Source: Cantharellus purpuraceus (Eukaryota; Basidiomycota; Agaricomycetes; Cantharellales; Hydnaceae). From it: a DNA stretch of 64,000 bases. The DNA is taken from the NCBI GenBank assembly GCA_025174535.1, contig JALBUN010000032.1:112415-176414 (forward strand). The letters are read 5' to 3'. Position 1 is the first letter of the stretch; each line of letters begins with the position of its first letter. The position numbers were made by a program, and so were the translations under genes. The notes under the pieces were generated by a model that did no database searches, was not told the DNA's origin, and was given only the letters and a program-made list of their open reading frames with translations. This document shows, in pieces, positions 10,612-22,524 of the stretch.

Positions 10612-12347
10612 CCAAAACACTGGCAACATTACCTCAAAGGATCTCCAACTCCAGTTGATGTCATCACAGACCACAAGAACCTTGAATACTTTTCAACTAC
10701 TAAACTCCTTACTAGGTGGCAAGCCTGCTGGTCTGAATTCCTGTCCCAGTTTAATCTGGTAATCTGTTTTCATCCTGGCAAACTCGGCACAAAACCAGAC
10801 TCGTTAACTAGACAATGGGATGTCTATCCTAAAGAGGGAGGAAATGATTATGCAGCAGTAAATCCACATAATCTTAGGCCTGTGTTCACTAACAAACAGT
10901 TAACTGCTTCCCTCCAAGCAACAATGTTCTATTCTCCAGTCCTCTGAGCAGCCATCACTATGGATGTTGATACACTCCACTCCAATATCTGATCTGCACT
11001 CTGATCAGATCCAGCCAGCTTTGGACATCTCATTAAACTGACCAATTGCTGGTCCATTGACCTGGAAGGCTTACTCCATCTTGACAACCACATTTACGTT
11101 CCCATATAGAACTAGTCAGGCGGGACTATGTCTGGCCTGAACTCCATAGTTCCATTAAGTCCTACATCAAGTCTTGTACCACTTGTATGCACTCAAAGTC
11201 ACAGAGACATTGTCCTTATGGACTACTCAAGCAACTCCCCATTCCAGAGAGTCTGTGGAACTCCATATCCATGGATTTCATTGAGAAGCTCCCAGCATCC
11301 TCCGGTTGTGACACCATCTTAGTTATTGTGGATTGCCTTACCAAGCAGTCCATTTTTATTCCTACGATTGATACCACCACAGCTCCTATACTTGCAAAAC
11401 TATTTGTGCTCCATGTCTTTTCCAAGCATGGAGTTCCATCACACATTACCTCTGACTGTGGCATGGAGTTCATGTCCTCCTTTTTCTGAACCCTTGGAAA
11501 AGCTTTGGATATCAAACTCCATTTCACCTCTGGATACCACCTGGAAGCTGATGGACAAACCAAATGAATGAACCAGACCCTAGAACAGTACCTCCAAGGC
11601 TACTGCAACTACCAACAGGACAACTGGTCTGACTTACTTCCACTTACAGAATTCGCATATAATAATGCTCCGAATGCCACTACTAGCTTATCTCCATTCT
11701 TTGCCAACAAAGGTTATCACCCAAACATCTCTGTCCACCCCAAATGAGACCTCACTTCTTCAAGAGCTCAAAACTTCACTGTGGACCTCCATGAACTCCA
11801 TCAGCATCTCTGAAAAACCATCTCTGATGCTTAACTCTGATACTGCATCTCTGCTGACCATTGCTGATCTCTGGCCCCAGACTTCAAGGTTGGAGACAAG
11901 GTTTTTGTCAAATCTGACAATATCCATACACCAAGACCTTCCAAGAAACTATTGGAAAAATACCTTGGTCCTTTTGAAATCATCGCTCAAGCAGGCTCTA
12001 ATTCCTTTACCCTCCATCTACAAGAAAGCATGCGCTCCATTCACCCCATCTTCCACATTTCCATGCTCAAACCCTCAACTCCAGATCCATTCTCCAGTCA
12101 AGAACCAACTCCAGTCCCTCCTGTCATCATAGATGGAGAACCAGAGTATGAGATATCAGAGATCCTGGACTCCAAGATCGACAAGAGATGAAAATGTAAA
12201 CTGCAATACCTTGTCAAGTGGGCAGGATACAAAGGAACAGATGAAGAAACTTCCTGGCTACCAGCTTCAGAATTAGGACATGTGACAGAGATTATCTCTG
12301 ATTTCCACCAGGTCTACCCTCATAAACCTGGCCCCACTTTGCTTTGA
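10612..12347 (+). pseudogene. Gypsy pol remnant: RNase H, integrase, chromodomain
   Basis: The 3' half of a pol gene is present. It shows an RNase H end ([21 protein letters not shown]), an integrase core (WNSISMDFIEKL; FSKHGVPSHITSD; NQTLEQYLQGYCNYQQDNW) and an SH3-like GPFEIIAQAGSNSFTLHL. A chromodomain follows, with YEISEILDSKI, LQYLVKWAGYKGTDEETSW. Several stops and frameshifts and an internal deletion before the integrase zinc region make it dead. It is the same lineage as L2-A and L2-B. It has no LTR of its own; the LTR at 12536 has independent target duplications. Confidence 0.9.
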
Positions 12348-12535
12348 TTCACTCCAGTTTATCCAAGAAACTCAGTCATTTACTAGTCATCATCACATTC
12401 TCTAGATACATCACTTCTCCTCTGTCTCCAATTCTCCTACTCCTGACTCCTCTGATTCCCCATCCACTGTTCCCTCCTTCTCCAGATTCTCTGATCCCAA
12501 CTCCTGCTCCCTGAGCATCCAATCTATCTCCTCCC

Positions 12536-13282
12536 TGTTGTTCCAGCTGCTGGACGTCTAGCTGCCAGACTTCTGGGGAGAAAGGAGAGGAGAGGGGGAT
12601 TAGAGGGGACAGGGGAGGAACAGGAGCATATAGGAGGCTCAGGAGGTTTGGAGGGGCAAAGGGGGTAAAGGAGGATGGTTACAGGAATGGAATAGGGAAC
12701 AGGAGAAGCCCCTGTGAGTTCCAGAACTTCCTGGACATTATTTCACTTTTATTTCCATCATTTCATCATCATGGACACCCCCCCCCCATCATCATCTCAT
12801 CATCCATCCCATCATTGACTCAGGACATTCATGAATGACTTCATTCATTCATAGGACTTAGTATCATATATAAATCACATCTGTAATGCACTTGAAACGT
12901 AAGAGAATTTCCTCTCACTTGTTTCTGTCTGTGTGTCTGAATCTATTCGTATCTGGAATATCTCCAGAAAGAACGTGTATTTCTATTAGAATATTGCATA
13001 TCCCAGTTGAATCTCGAATTACGAAGCCATACAATCACTGGCTATTTTTTGTATTAAGCATTTACTCTTGTTCGAGTCATCTGCTCCTGATCCCTGCTCA
13101 AATTGTCAATATCTAGATGAAGACTACACCAAATCCCATCAAACTTCGTACAAGGATATTCCCAAGATATATCTCCAATTTGACTGCACATACATCGTGT
13201 TCCCACCACTGCTCCATTTTCTATTCGACTTCTGCTCATCACTACACCCCAGCAAGGCAATTTTTTACATTATTCAATAACA
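12536..13282 (-). repeat. Solo LTR, family T, copy 4
   Basis: It reads TGTTGTTCCAGC to CAATAACA (747 bp), flanked by the direct repeat CTCCC at 12531-12535 and 13283-13287, and lies in the orientation of the copy at 5598-6331. The target duplication shows it is not the 3' LTR of the pol remnant just before it. Confidence 0.9.
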
Positions 13283-13537
13283 CTCCCATGACCACCACCT
13301 CTCATCATCCAGCCTATTGAGATTCTCTGAAGAGTCCCAAGATCCTGAGGAGTTTGAGTCCATGTCATATACGGTGCCCAGAGCTTCCAACTCCAGTGCA
13401 TCCAACTCCTGTTGGAGTGGACCCCACCTCTGTCCCATCATATAATGATGGAACATATCTGCAAGCTCACACATATAGGTCTCAATGCCCTGGAGAGCCA
13501 CATTCATCCTTTCAGTGTGCTTGGAAACCTCAATCAA
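13274..13537 (-). pseudogene. Unidentified coding remnant
   Basis: A minus-strand frame encodes VSKHTERMNVALQGIETYMC, then PLQQELDALELEALG and a Ser/Asp-rich end. Its codon pattern looks like real protein. The frame continues upstream (to about 13620) as HKRTDTMQDVSINVAVVAH with one stop. The last codons overlap the end of the solo LTR at 13282, so that insertion truncated it. No domain is recognised. Confidence 0.35.
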
Positions 13538-13583
13538 TCAATGGGCCACCACAGCCACATTAATACTGACATCCTGCATGGTG

Positions 13584-15000
13584 TCAGTTCGCTTATGGAA
13601 TAGATCCTATAAGCCTGCACGCAACGGTCCTAGCAAACAGATGGTGTGTAATTGCAGTTGTTCAGCATGTCAAAGAACAATCAGGTCCAGGGGTAGGGGG
13701 CAGCACTGAGTAAAAGGAAACTGGAATAGTGCTCTGTGGTTGGAGGAGGATGGGGAGCAAAAAGAATGGTCCAGATGGTTAATCATGCTCTGTGACTGGA
13801 TGACAATGGAGAGCCTGGTTGGGAGGTATGCGAAAGCTGGTTTCAGGAGATGCAATCTCTCAGTGGCGGAGAGAAATCTGATCATTGAACCAAGGTGCTT
13901 TGCCTCAGTGTAGAGATGATGGATTGTGATATAGAGCGTAGAGTGTAGACTTAGAGTGTGGACTTTGACTTTAGAGCATTGGCTGAAAACTTGTTGATTG
14001 ATTCCGAAGGTGAAGACTAGCACCCTTTTATATACAAATCCCCAGGGCACAACAACACAATATGAGAAGCAAATGATGTGATATGATGCAAGAAATGCTG
14101 ATCAAGCTAGCTGACAAAGTGTGTGAAGTTGAACTACTAATGGGGAAATCATAAAGAAATGAAGTGACAGATAGGGGTAATCTTTGTAAGAATAGGGGGT
14201 GATGAGTAATAAAAGAACCAAAAATAGAACAAGGATGAGTAAGTTGTGTATGAATGAATTAAAAGATGAAACAGGGGTGAGTCATATAAAAGAACAATAG
14301 AAACATCCACCAATACCATCTTCCCTACGGCTCCAAAGGTAAATTGACCCTGAGTCACATGAGGACTTCAGTCAGCATCCACAACAAATACTCCTTATTG
14401 TCTTAGTGATATGTCTCCATATGGTATCCTGTTCCAAGGGTATTCGGTCCCTTTGCCTGACATGATGTAACCTGAGTCAGATTGAAGTGGGAGGATAGGT
14501 CGGCGATGGCGACTGAAATTCTACCTCACATTCAACTCTTCTATCCATGTTATGATATAGAGGCGAAATGCTGAGGAATGTATATGGTTCAACAGAATCA
14601 TGAAAGAATATAGAATCGCCAATGGCATAGGAGAGACATGGTGGGGATCTTGGATGTTTTGACATGTGGAGGTGGCTTAACATGCCTGTGGAGCTTGGTG
14701 TATTTTTGATAGTCCTCTGTGTCCAGAGACCAGTGTGATGTATTATTAGAAGAGATGTTGGAGAGGGGAATAGGATTGGAAGCCATATGAATGATGATGA
14801 AAGGATCAGTGTGAATAGAAGGCTGATAATGATTGATGGCGATGAAACACAAGTGACGATTGATGGCTAGAATTAGAGACTGAGGTGGAGAGGGAGTTGC
14901 AGCGCTATTTAAAGTTTGATATGAAAAGATGCTGGCGGAGTTGGACTGTCAGAGTGGTTTGATATACGTCCTCAATGTGTCCTGGCTCGTCAATGGCTTT
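13584..15000 (-). repeat. Inverted duplication, arm 1
   Basis: On the minus strand this stretch matches 28350-29797 on the plus strand, covering an LTR-like part and an accessory ORF. The arms are about 13 kb apart. Confidence 0.9.
14477..14786 (-). pseudogene. LTR-adjacent accessory ORF, frameshifted copy
   Basis: This is the counterpart of the intact ORF at 28561-28890. It starts MASNPIPLSNISSNNTSHW and ends SPSPTYPPTSI, but a deletion after HVKPPPHVKTSKIP shifts the frame. The protein family is unknown. Confidence 0.7.
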
Positions 15001-15586
15001 GACCAATGCAGGAGGAATGCTCTGTGGCAGGACCCATACTTGCAGCCCTAGTCCATTGTCATTTGGGAGAAGGATCCACTGTGCTGCTGCCCTCCTTGCA
15101 ATCATGTTTCCGTCGAGGAGGAGCACTACCCTTTACCTTGCATTTCAGCTGGTTTGACTGGCACACAAGGCAGGAGCATGCTTTTCTGGTCTAGGAAATA
15201 CAAGTAATAATCAGTATGATATTTCAATGTCCAGTCACTATTCCACTCACCATTGCCCACTAGCACATGTCGTCGCGCTTGATACACATATTGCATACAA
15301 GGTCCAATGCAGACTCTTCCTCCGGATCCTTGGCCACCTCCTTGCCTGTTATGACTACTCTCTTTAAGGCCCTTTTCCTCATGGCCTCTGCATTAACCTG
15401 AGCCACTTCAGCGGCTCTCTCATGAGCTCCTACCTCTCTCACAATCCTCTTTTCCTCTTCTGCCTTCTTTTTCTCTCCAGTGTCAGCCTCTGTGATTGAC
15501 TTATCCAATGCAGTGCATTGCTGGCAAAGTTCTTTGGCAGAGGGCATATCAGATGGTGGTAAGAGATAAGGAGAGGTAACACGCAT
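14905..15586 (-). pseudogene. Antisense Zn2Cys6-like gene of a gypsy element (fragment)
   Basis: The minus-strand frame from 15586 has an acidic/basic coiled-coil part (ADTGEKKKAEEEKRIV), then CNMCIKRDDMC (C-x2-C-x6-C). A probable intron of about 60 nt follows, then KACSCLVCQSNQLKC (a second C-x2-C-x6-C). Two such half-clusters are the signature of fungal Zn2Cys6 DNA-binding domains. The gene lies just before an LTR (15690) and is antisense to it, as in L2-A and L2-B. The 3' end (to 14905) reads LLPNDNGLGLQVWVLP and is not recognised. Confidence 0.5.
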
Positions 15587-15689
15587 TTAATAATTTGGCC
15601 AGCCTCATGCACCAATTCAAACACATATACCACCAACTTTCCCATGACACTGACTAAGATCTCATGGGCTTGCTCTAGAAGGAAAATAC

Positions 15690-16283
15690 TGTTACATCCT
15701 GTAACACCAAGTCTGAACTCTGGACCTCCATCTCCTTCATCTCCACCTCCATCAACTCCACCTCCATCAACCCTGAACTCCATTATTGTTCTCTCTATAA
15801 GTAGTTCCTTCTTATGGGTTACAACAAACCTCCTTCTTTATTATTGTTTGGTTTCAGTTCAGACTTGGGTCCAAACTCTGAACTCCTTTCCATGTTGTAC
15901 TCCCTATCCATCTTATTGTTTTATTGTTTTAGTTTCAGCATTCACATACTTATACAGGCTACTCTCTGTCTATTACAGTAGTTCATATATTGACTAAGAT
16001 TTGCCCCATTAACTTCTTGGTTGCTAGCTTCTTGACAAGTACCTTCTTGACAAGTTGAACTCTGGATCCTTGATCCAACTCTGTACTCCAAACTCCAAAA
16101 TATTGGACCAACAATCTGAGAGGGTGCAACACACAAGTTGAAGCCAAGTCCACTTGATCTGACTCACTAGTATTACTCCCACTCTGTCTCCAATTGAACT
16201 GGAACAGTAAAGTCCCATCTCCCTCTTTACTAGCAGCCAAACTCTGGCCTTTTCCATTGAACCCCAAGTCCAGACACTTAACA
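15690..16283 (+). repeat. LTR related to the L2 family
   Basis: It begins TGTTACATCC after a polypurine-like GGAAAATAC and ends CTTAACA. L2 LTRs likewise begin TGTTATGACC after GGAGAGATAC, and they share the motif TGAAGCCAAGTCC. Exact target duplications were not found. Confidence 0.55.
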
Positions 16284-16285
16284 CA

Positions 16286-16628
16286 TAGGGAGCAGTTCAC
16301 TGTTGTGCTACTCATGGTAGCACGAAAGGGATAAGCAATAATTAATTGCATTACACCCATGTGACATAGTCACTGGAAAAATTCTCAATAAAGAATTTTT
16401 GAGCTCAGCTGTAAAAGGCTAGCTGTGCTTCTTTGAACCACCACAACCCCCCTCCATCAAAATGTCATCTCCCAGAAGGGAGATGATGGATGCTCAAGAT
16501 GAGCATCCAATGGAAGTTGAACAAACTTCCACAGTGGCAGCACCTGCAATAACTGCTGCAGATATGATCAGAGGTCATCAAGATGAGATGACCTGGAAAA
16601 TTGGCAGATGGCATGGTGGTGCTGTCAT
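16286..16628 (+). mobile_element. Hairpin-rich element fragment H3
   Basis: It matches the minus strand of 50740-51065. It holds a leader with stems and the start of an ORF at 16462 (MSSPRREMMDAQDEHPMEVE) that is intact until the sequence switches to a HEAT exon near 16628. The stems at 16305-16311/16317-16323 and 16466-16473/16478-16485 differ from those of H4 by paired changes. Confidence 0.8.
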
Positions 16629-19176
16629 CCATTGAGTGGCTCAGGGACAGCAACATGCATGTCCAATTGACCGGTGCAACTATATTTGGGAAACTAGCTG
16701 AGCAACGTATGTGATGGTGCTCACCATGGTCTTTGACAAACTTATGTCCATGTCTAGCCGCATTCCATGAGACGGTCAAAGGTTCCATTCCTCAGATCAT
16801 TGAGTTGCTCAAGGACAATGACTGGTCTGTTCGGTCGGCTAGTGCAAGTACAGTGTGCACACTGGCTGAGAAGTGTATGTGATGATGCTCACCACACCCT
16901 CTGATGAACTTATGTCTGTGGTTAGCCACATTCCATGAGGCAATTAAGAGTGCTATTCATCAGGTCATTGAATTACTCAAGGACAGTGACCAGGATGTCC
17001 GGTCCGCTGCTACAAAGGCACTCGGCATCTTGGCCAGCCAAAGTAAAAGATCCTTTTTGTCCCTGGGACTTTCACGTCACTAAAAATAATTTAGTGGACA
17101 TTTACTCACAGCTCAAGACAGATATGGTCAATTTGCATGCCTAGATTGTCCATGAAAACACTGCTGTCGTGAATGCAGCTGTCATTGTATTAAGATCAAT
17201 TGCTCAACGAAGTGGGCTTTTCCTGTTTGTAAAATCATTGTTTTGTCCTTGCTCATGCACCATGTAGCCGATCCAGTAACTTGGCTGGGACATGGTCTAT
17301 CAGCATTTCTCGCCCAATCCTCCTCTTTATCGGTGGTTCCTAGAAGTTCATCACAATCACACATAGATGCTCGTGGTAAGTTCCCATTGTTAGTACATTG
17401 ACCCTCTCACAGTGTTGTGTCGCAAGGGAGTTCATATAGTAATCCAATACTGGCTGCCTGCTTAAATGCCAATGGCAACAACTGCGAACTTCGTTACAAT
17501 GGGATCCAATGCCTCTCCTTATTGGTTTGCTACAGTATGTACATAATTTGACCTCTCATACTAACACATCACATCTGCAGTCCGCAAAACCACAGACCTT
17601 ATTCCACACTTCTCAACACAGATTATTGCACAGCTCCAATCTCAGCTGTCAGAACTGAGGTACTGTGTGTGCCACAGTGGCTATGGGTACATGCGCCAAA
17701 TACAGTTTAGTGACAGTGCTTTTTCTTGGTGACGAGACTGATATTCATATCTAGCCGTATTCCATTTGGCGATCAAGAGTGTTGTTCCACAGATCATTAC
17801 TCAAGGACAGCAACTGGCATGTTCGATGGGCCGCTCAAACTGCAATTGGTAAACTGGCTGAGCAACGTATGTGATAATGGTCACCGCATTCTATGACGAG
17901 CTTATGTCCGTGTCTAGATGTATTCCATGAGACTATCAAAGGTGCCTTTCTTCACATCGTTGAATTGCTCAGGGGCAGCAACTCGCGTGACCAATTGGCT
18001 GGTGCAGTAATTGGTAAACTGGCTGAGCAACGTATGTGATGGTGCTCACCATAGTCTTTGACGAGCTAATGTCGTATCTAGCTGTATTCTACGAGACGAT
18101 CAAGGGTGCTGTTCCTCAGATCATTGACTTGCTCAAGGACAGTACCGTGCATGTCCGATTGGCCAGTGCAACTGCAATTGGAAAACTAGCTGAGCAACGT
18201 ATGTCATGGTTCTCACCATGATCCTAATGAGCTTATGTTCGTGTCTAGCTGTATTCCATAAGATGATCAAGAGTGCCATTTCTCAGATCATTGAGTTGCT
18301 CAAGGATGAGTATTGGGACCCCAATCAACTGGTGCAACTACAATTGGAAAACCAGCTGAGCAACGTATGTGATGGCGCTCACCGCGCTCTTTGACGAGCT
18401 TATGTCCGTATCTAGCCGCATTTTACGAGACGGTCAAGGGTTCCGTTCCTCAGATCATCGAGTTGCTCAAGGACAGTGACGTGTTTGTCCGATTGGCCGG
18501 TGCAACTACAATTGGAAAACTAGCTGAGCAATGTATGTGATGGTGCTTACCATGGTTTTTGACAAGCTTATGTCTGTATATAGCCTCATTCTATGACACA
18601 ATCAAGGGCGCCGTTCCTCATATTGTCTAATTGCTCAAGGACCGTAATTCAACAGTCCGGTCGGCTGCTACAAATGCAATTCGTAAACTGGATGAACAAA
18701 GTCGATGTTTAGACTTTCCTGCAGACCAATTCCTGGATACTCTGCTTTCGTCCTTAACGTCGTTATTTAAGACCGATTCTCCATTTGCCCAGTCGAATGC
18801 CATGGACTTGCTGGCCGAGCTGCCTGGTGACGGTCGGGTAATTCTCAAATATAGTACCATTGCTGATGTTTTGCATTCAGCACTTGCAGGCCTTCCTGAT
18901 AAACTTACCGCCTCAGATCTTCTGACTGTTCTGAAATGCAAAAATAGCACCGTCTCAGCCTCCGCCGCTCGCCTTTTTGGTGTACTTGCCACCCAGTCCT
19001 ACATCAATCCCTCTTTTTGCACGGATCAATTTTCGGCGGCCATTCTGAACGTCGTTTTGTATGCTTTCGCCAGCCTTGATCATATAGACGTTGAATTTCA
19101 AGCATGTGGAACATCTATCCTCGGTGTTTTGATAGATCATCATAGTATGTTGGCATTTCTGCATCTACTGGTCTGA
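16629..19176 (+). pseudogene. HEAT-repeat gene, decayed
   Basis: At least eight HEAT-encoding exons are separated by introns of 50-51 nt. Exons: 16758-16874, 16926-17040, 17755-17866, 17918-18031, 18082-18198, 18249-18364, 18416-18532, 18584 onwards. Each begins PAFHETIKG-like and ends AIGKLAEQ. Good units are 117 nt; those at 17755 (112 nt) and 18249 (116 nt) are out of frame, and 18584 has an in-frame TAA at 18628-18630. A long last exon (18631-19176) codes a C-terminal region. The 5' end is cut by H3 at 16628. 17041-17754 holds a further C-terminal-like piece and spacer. HEAT repeats are protein-binding helical pairs. Confidence 0.8.
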
Positions 19177-19660
19177 TGAGTTACTTCTTCCTAGTTATTT
19201 TTAGGGATATCATTTCAGAAATTGGTGCTATCCATAGATTTGTTCAGTCTTTTGAGATATTTCTCCTCGTCAGCAAGAACAGTTGCTGTATTGCCTGCAA
19301 GAATTTGGTATTTTGACGACCTTGTAATGTTGCTTACAGCTCTGTATGTAATTATAAGGGTTTAAATGTGTATTTCCGATGGGATCAGAATAGATCAGAT
19401 TTATGTTCTTCATATATGCTCATATGATATCAGACCTCGTCCTACTATGTGTCCGATTGAATCCTATTGCATACGATACAGTCATTTGTTCAATATGAGA
19501 TAGTCTCCTTTTTATTAGAGCCATCTGAGCTCATCAGATATCGACCAACTCAGACGTCGTCCGACCTCATCCCTGTCATTTCTCACTGGGGCTAAAGCTT
19601 TGGTAATAATTGGAATCAAGCTGCGCCCTCAGCTAACACCAGCTCCTGCCGCTTCCATAA
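19177..19660. other. Intergenic stretch
   Basis: This lies between the 3' end of the HEAT pseudogene and the 3' end of the MAD1 relic. AT-rich with no gene seen. Confidence 0.5.
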
Positions 19661-21500
19661 TCATCTGTCAATATAATGCTTCTGCTGATATATCACAGAA
19701 TTCAGAATGTCCATATAAAGGCTGAATTTTCTCTGTGAACTCTGAAGATCATTCCTAGGAGCCAGGAGATCGCATCTGAGTTCGGCGACCCTCGCGCGTG
19801 CGCTCATACAGTGTGGACTTTGAACCCGAGGACGGAGGACATTGTGTCTTTGAATTCTGGCTTTGCTACTGAAAACCAGTACCCAGGAAGTAGGCGTTGG
19901 GTAAATATTAGTGTAGAGCGACCGATGTAAACCATGATGCAAACATGCCTGTTGCAGTCTTAACAACCGCTTCTCCTTCTGCTTCACGACTTCTTCCAAA
20001 TCACACATTTCCTTGTGCTCCTTCTCCCAGCTCTCTCGTGGCACAAGATGGCCTCCACCAGAAGCTGACTCCCAACCATTTCTCCACCAGCCTGACCACC
20101 CCCCGCCGCCTCAAGCTCTTCCAGCCACCGCAATAGCGCCGCATTCTCATTCCTCAGACGGTCCATCCCCTTGCCATAGATCCGTCCAATTTTGCGCAGG
20201 ATTATCCCGCAGGGATAACACACGCACATTGGGGGGTACATGGGCACCCGATGCAACTCGCTGCGGAGCTCGAAGAGCGTTTGTTCCAGCTCCTCAACTT
20301 TCTCCAGGGTTTTGGTGTTGACAGTCTGTGCTTCCGTAATTTCTGGGGGGTGACGATGGGTGGGTAGTGCGGGGCTGAACCAATGTAGTTTTGTAACATA
20401 CCTTGCTCTAACGCCTTTCGTCGCGCCTGTTCCTCTTCAAATGATGCATCAACTCGGTCCCGCTCGACCCCTGCCTGATTCCACCCCCGAGCGCAAGCAC
20501 CTCTCGCTCCAACTGATCGTTGTCACTCTTAAGCTTCTCAACCACCTCCTCCAAATTCTGGATCCTTTTCAGCTTTGCCTCATCCTGCTCAGAAGCCGTA
20601 GCAGACTCCTCCGCATTGAAGCTTGCCACAAGTGCCTTCAAAAACCCCACCTCCCTCTCTGCCAACTGTAGCCTCCCATCCCGTCTCATGCTATGATGCC
20701 TCAACTCCTTCAAGTCACTCTCCAACAGCGCCACACGCTCCACAGCGTCCTCACCCCTTCTCGTCGTATCCTTCAGCTCCGCCTTCCGCAGCCGCAGAGC
20801 CGCCGCCACTGCACCATGCCCCTCCTGGAGCAACGCATTTCGCAACCTCAACTCTGCCAAATCTTGACCCACGCTCACACTCGGTGGCAGAGCCCCCGCA
20901 CCCGCACCCGTACCCGCACCACCCACGTCCCCCCGCTGCTGCATCAGCGCCTACTGCTCCCACTGCTCCCGCTCCACCCTCCCCGCCTCTACCTCAGCCT
21001 CCAGAACCGCCACGCGCTCCCTCAACTCCTCCGCCGCCCGGGTTTTGCGCTCCAAGTCCCGCGTGTCCTCGCGCAGCACCTCGATACTGGTGTGTCGCTC
21101 TTTCAGGGAGACCAGCTCGCCCATGAGCTGTGTGTTCATTGTCTCGAGGGCGCGCATGTGCGAGACTTGGCGATGCAGCTCATCCCGGACGACTCGCCAA
21201 ACTTGCAGCGTCATCAGAACCTTCCTCCGCACCCATCGCATCCTTCCCGACGGTCAGCGTCTCAAACTGTGCGCGTAAAGCCCGTGCGTGGGGCTCATGC
21301 TCGTCTGCGAGATGCCGCGCGGTGGTGAGTTCTTCCTCGACCACGGCCGCTTGTCGTGTGAGTTCGAGGACGTGATTTCGGGGAATTGATGGTGTGGGAT
21401 GTGGAGGGTGGAGTGGGCCTCTTGGAGATCAGTGAGCTCGTCCCGTAGGGTGGAGAGTTCGATGCAAAGGTTTCGAATGGTTGCTGCGGTGGTTCGCTGT
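19661..21500 (-). pseudogene. MAD1: MAD1-like spindle-checkpoint gene, frameshifted
   Basis: From 21500 down, minus-strand pieces keep Mad1 order. A coiled coil (TIRNLCIELSTLRDEL) is followed by ELHRQVSHMRALETMNTQL and SLKERHTSIEVLREDTRDLE (20951-21241), then REVGFLKALVASFNAEES (in 20408-20944). Near 20170-20242 comes HVPPNVRVLSLRDNPAQNW, which is highly typical of Mad1. MDRLRNENAALLRWLEELE and PRESWEKEHKEM...VVKQKEKRLLRLQQ (in 19661-20044) complete it. The pieces are in three frames; small introns explain some gaps, but the shift between LRDNPAQNW and DRLRNENA does not look like splicing. The very C-terminus is not recognisable. Mad1 recruits Mad2 to kinetochores. Confidence 0.65.
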
Positions 21501-21509
21501 GAAGAAATA

Positions 21510-22524
21510 TTATCATTAATATGAAATTGTCTGGAATATTCAGTATGAGAACGTACCTTTTCCTCTTCCCGCTCCTCCCCCCCTTCTCCTTCTCCTCCCT
21601 CTCCTCCTCCCTATCCACCAGCCACCTTCGATCACTCGGCAAGCTTCTCATTTACTTATTTACTCATGCATCTCGAGTACACGCCGAACATGTTATTTAT
21701 ATACTTCTAGTCAACGTTGGTTGGAAGTCCTCAAGTCCAAGTCCAAATCCTCGACTCAAGCTTATCCTTGGCGGCGATGCCCTTGCACCTGTACCACCCA
21801 TGACCCACTACCACAATTCCCACCTCACCACCTCCGCCCCCACCTTTGACTCGGATCTCATAGCCCAAGTGCAGAGGGATACATTTGAAAGGTCTAAATG
21901 GCTAAGATAACAGAAAGCTTGATAATCTCTGTTGCTCGGCGACATGTAAGATCGAGGTCCCCACTTCAGGGACTTCCACGTGCTAACATTGTCCCTGCGA
22001 CCGAACTGAAAGATGTATCTACAATTGAGGTATCGTGTGCTATATTTATCAAACCCTAACTGTCCGGCCTGGGTGGGATCGCGATCCCGGCTACCAGTGA
22101 CTCGCCAGGTGACTATATCCGGTCATAAAAATTATCATCGAGATAGGACATGGCAGCCGAGCACGGGTATATCCTAATTCGACAAAGAAGCACGTCATTT
22201 CCACAAGGAAGCGGGACGCACTTCGAAGAAGCCTGGATGGCCGGATGCGAGAATAAAGGAAGATTGAACACCTGATACATGCCTCTTGATACGTGTGCTC
22301 CGGCAAATGCGTTAGACCTAATTTGCCCTAGTGAATTCACAAACCAGCAAGACCGGAATTATTTGGGGCCATGTCAAAGCAAACAATCCAGAAGGATGGT
22401 TCAGACAAACACCATTACCGGCCAGGATCATGTCAGCAGTCCCTAAATGAGGTCCAGTCTCATGTCCTGACCAAATTGGTCCCTTAAGGTTGCCTCAAGG
22501 ACCCCACCCCCTTTACACGCACAA
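21510..22524. other. Intergenic stretch
   Basis: Low-complexity CT-rich sequence near 21550-21620, then mixed sequence. No recognised gene, and no repeat shared with the rest of the window. Confidence 0.4.

Noticed and set aside
8883..13282. LTR element made of the pol remnant at 10612-12347 and the flanking family-T LTRs
   Set aside because: The two LTRs are in opposite orientation and each has a separate target duplication (GGAAC, CTCCC).
20623..21328. Proline-rich plus-strand proteins
   Set aside because: They shadow the minus-strand MAD1-like coiled coil, which has recognisable motifs.
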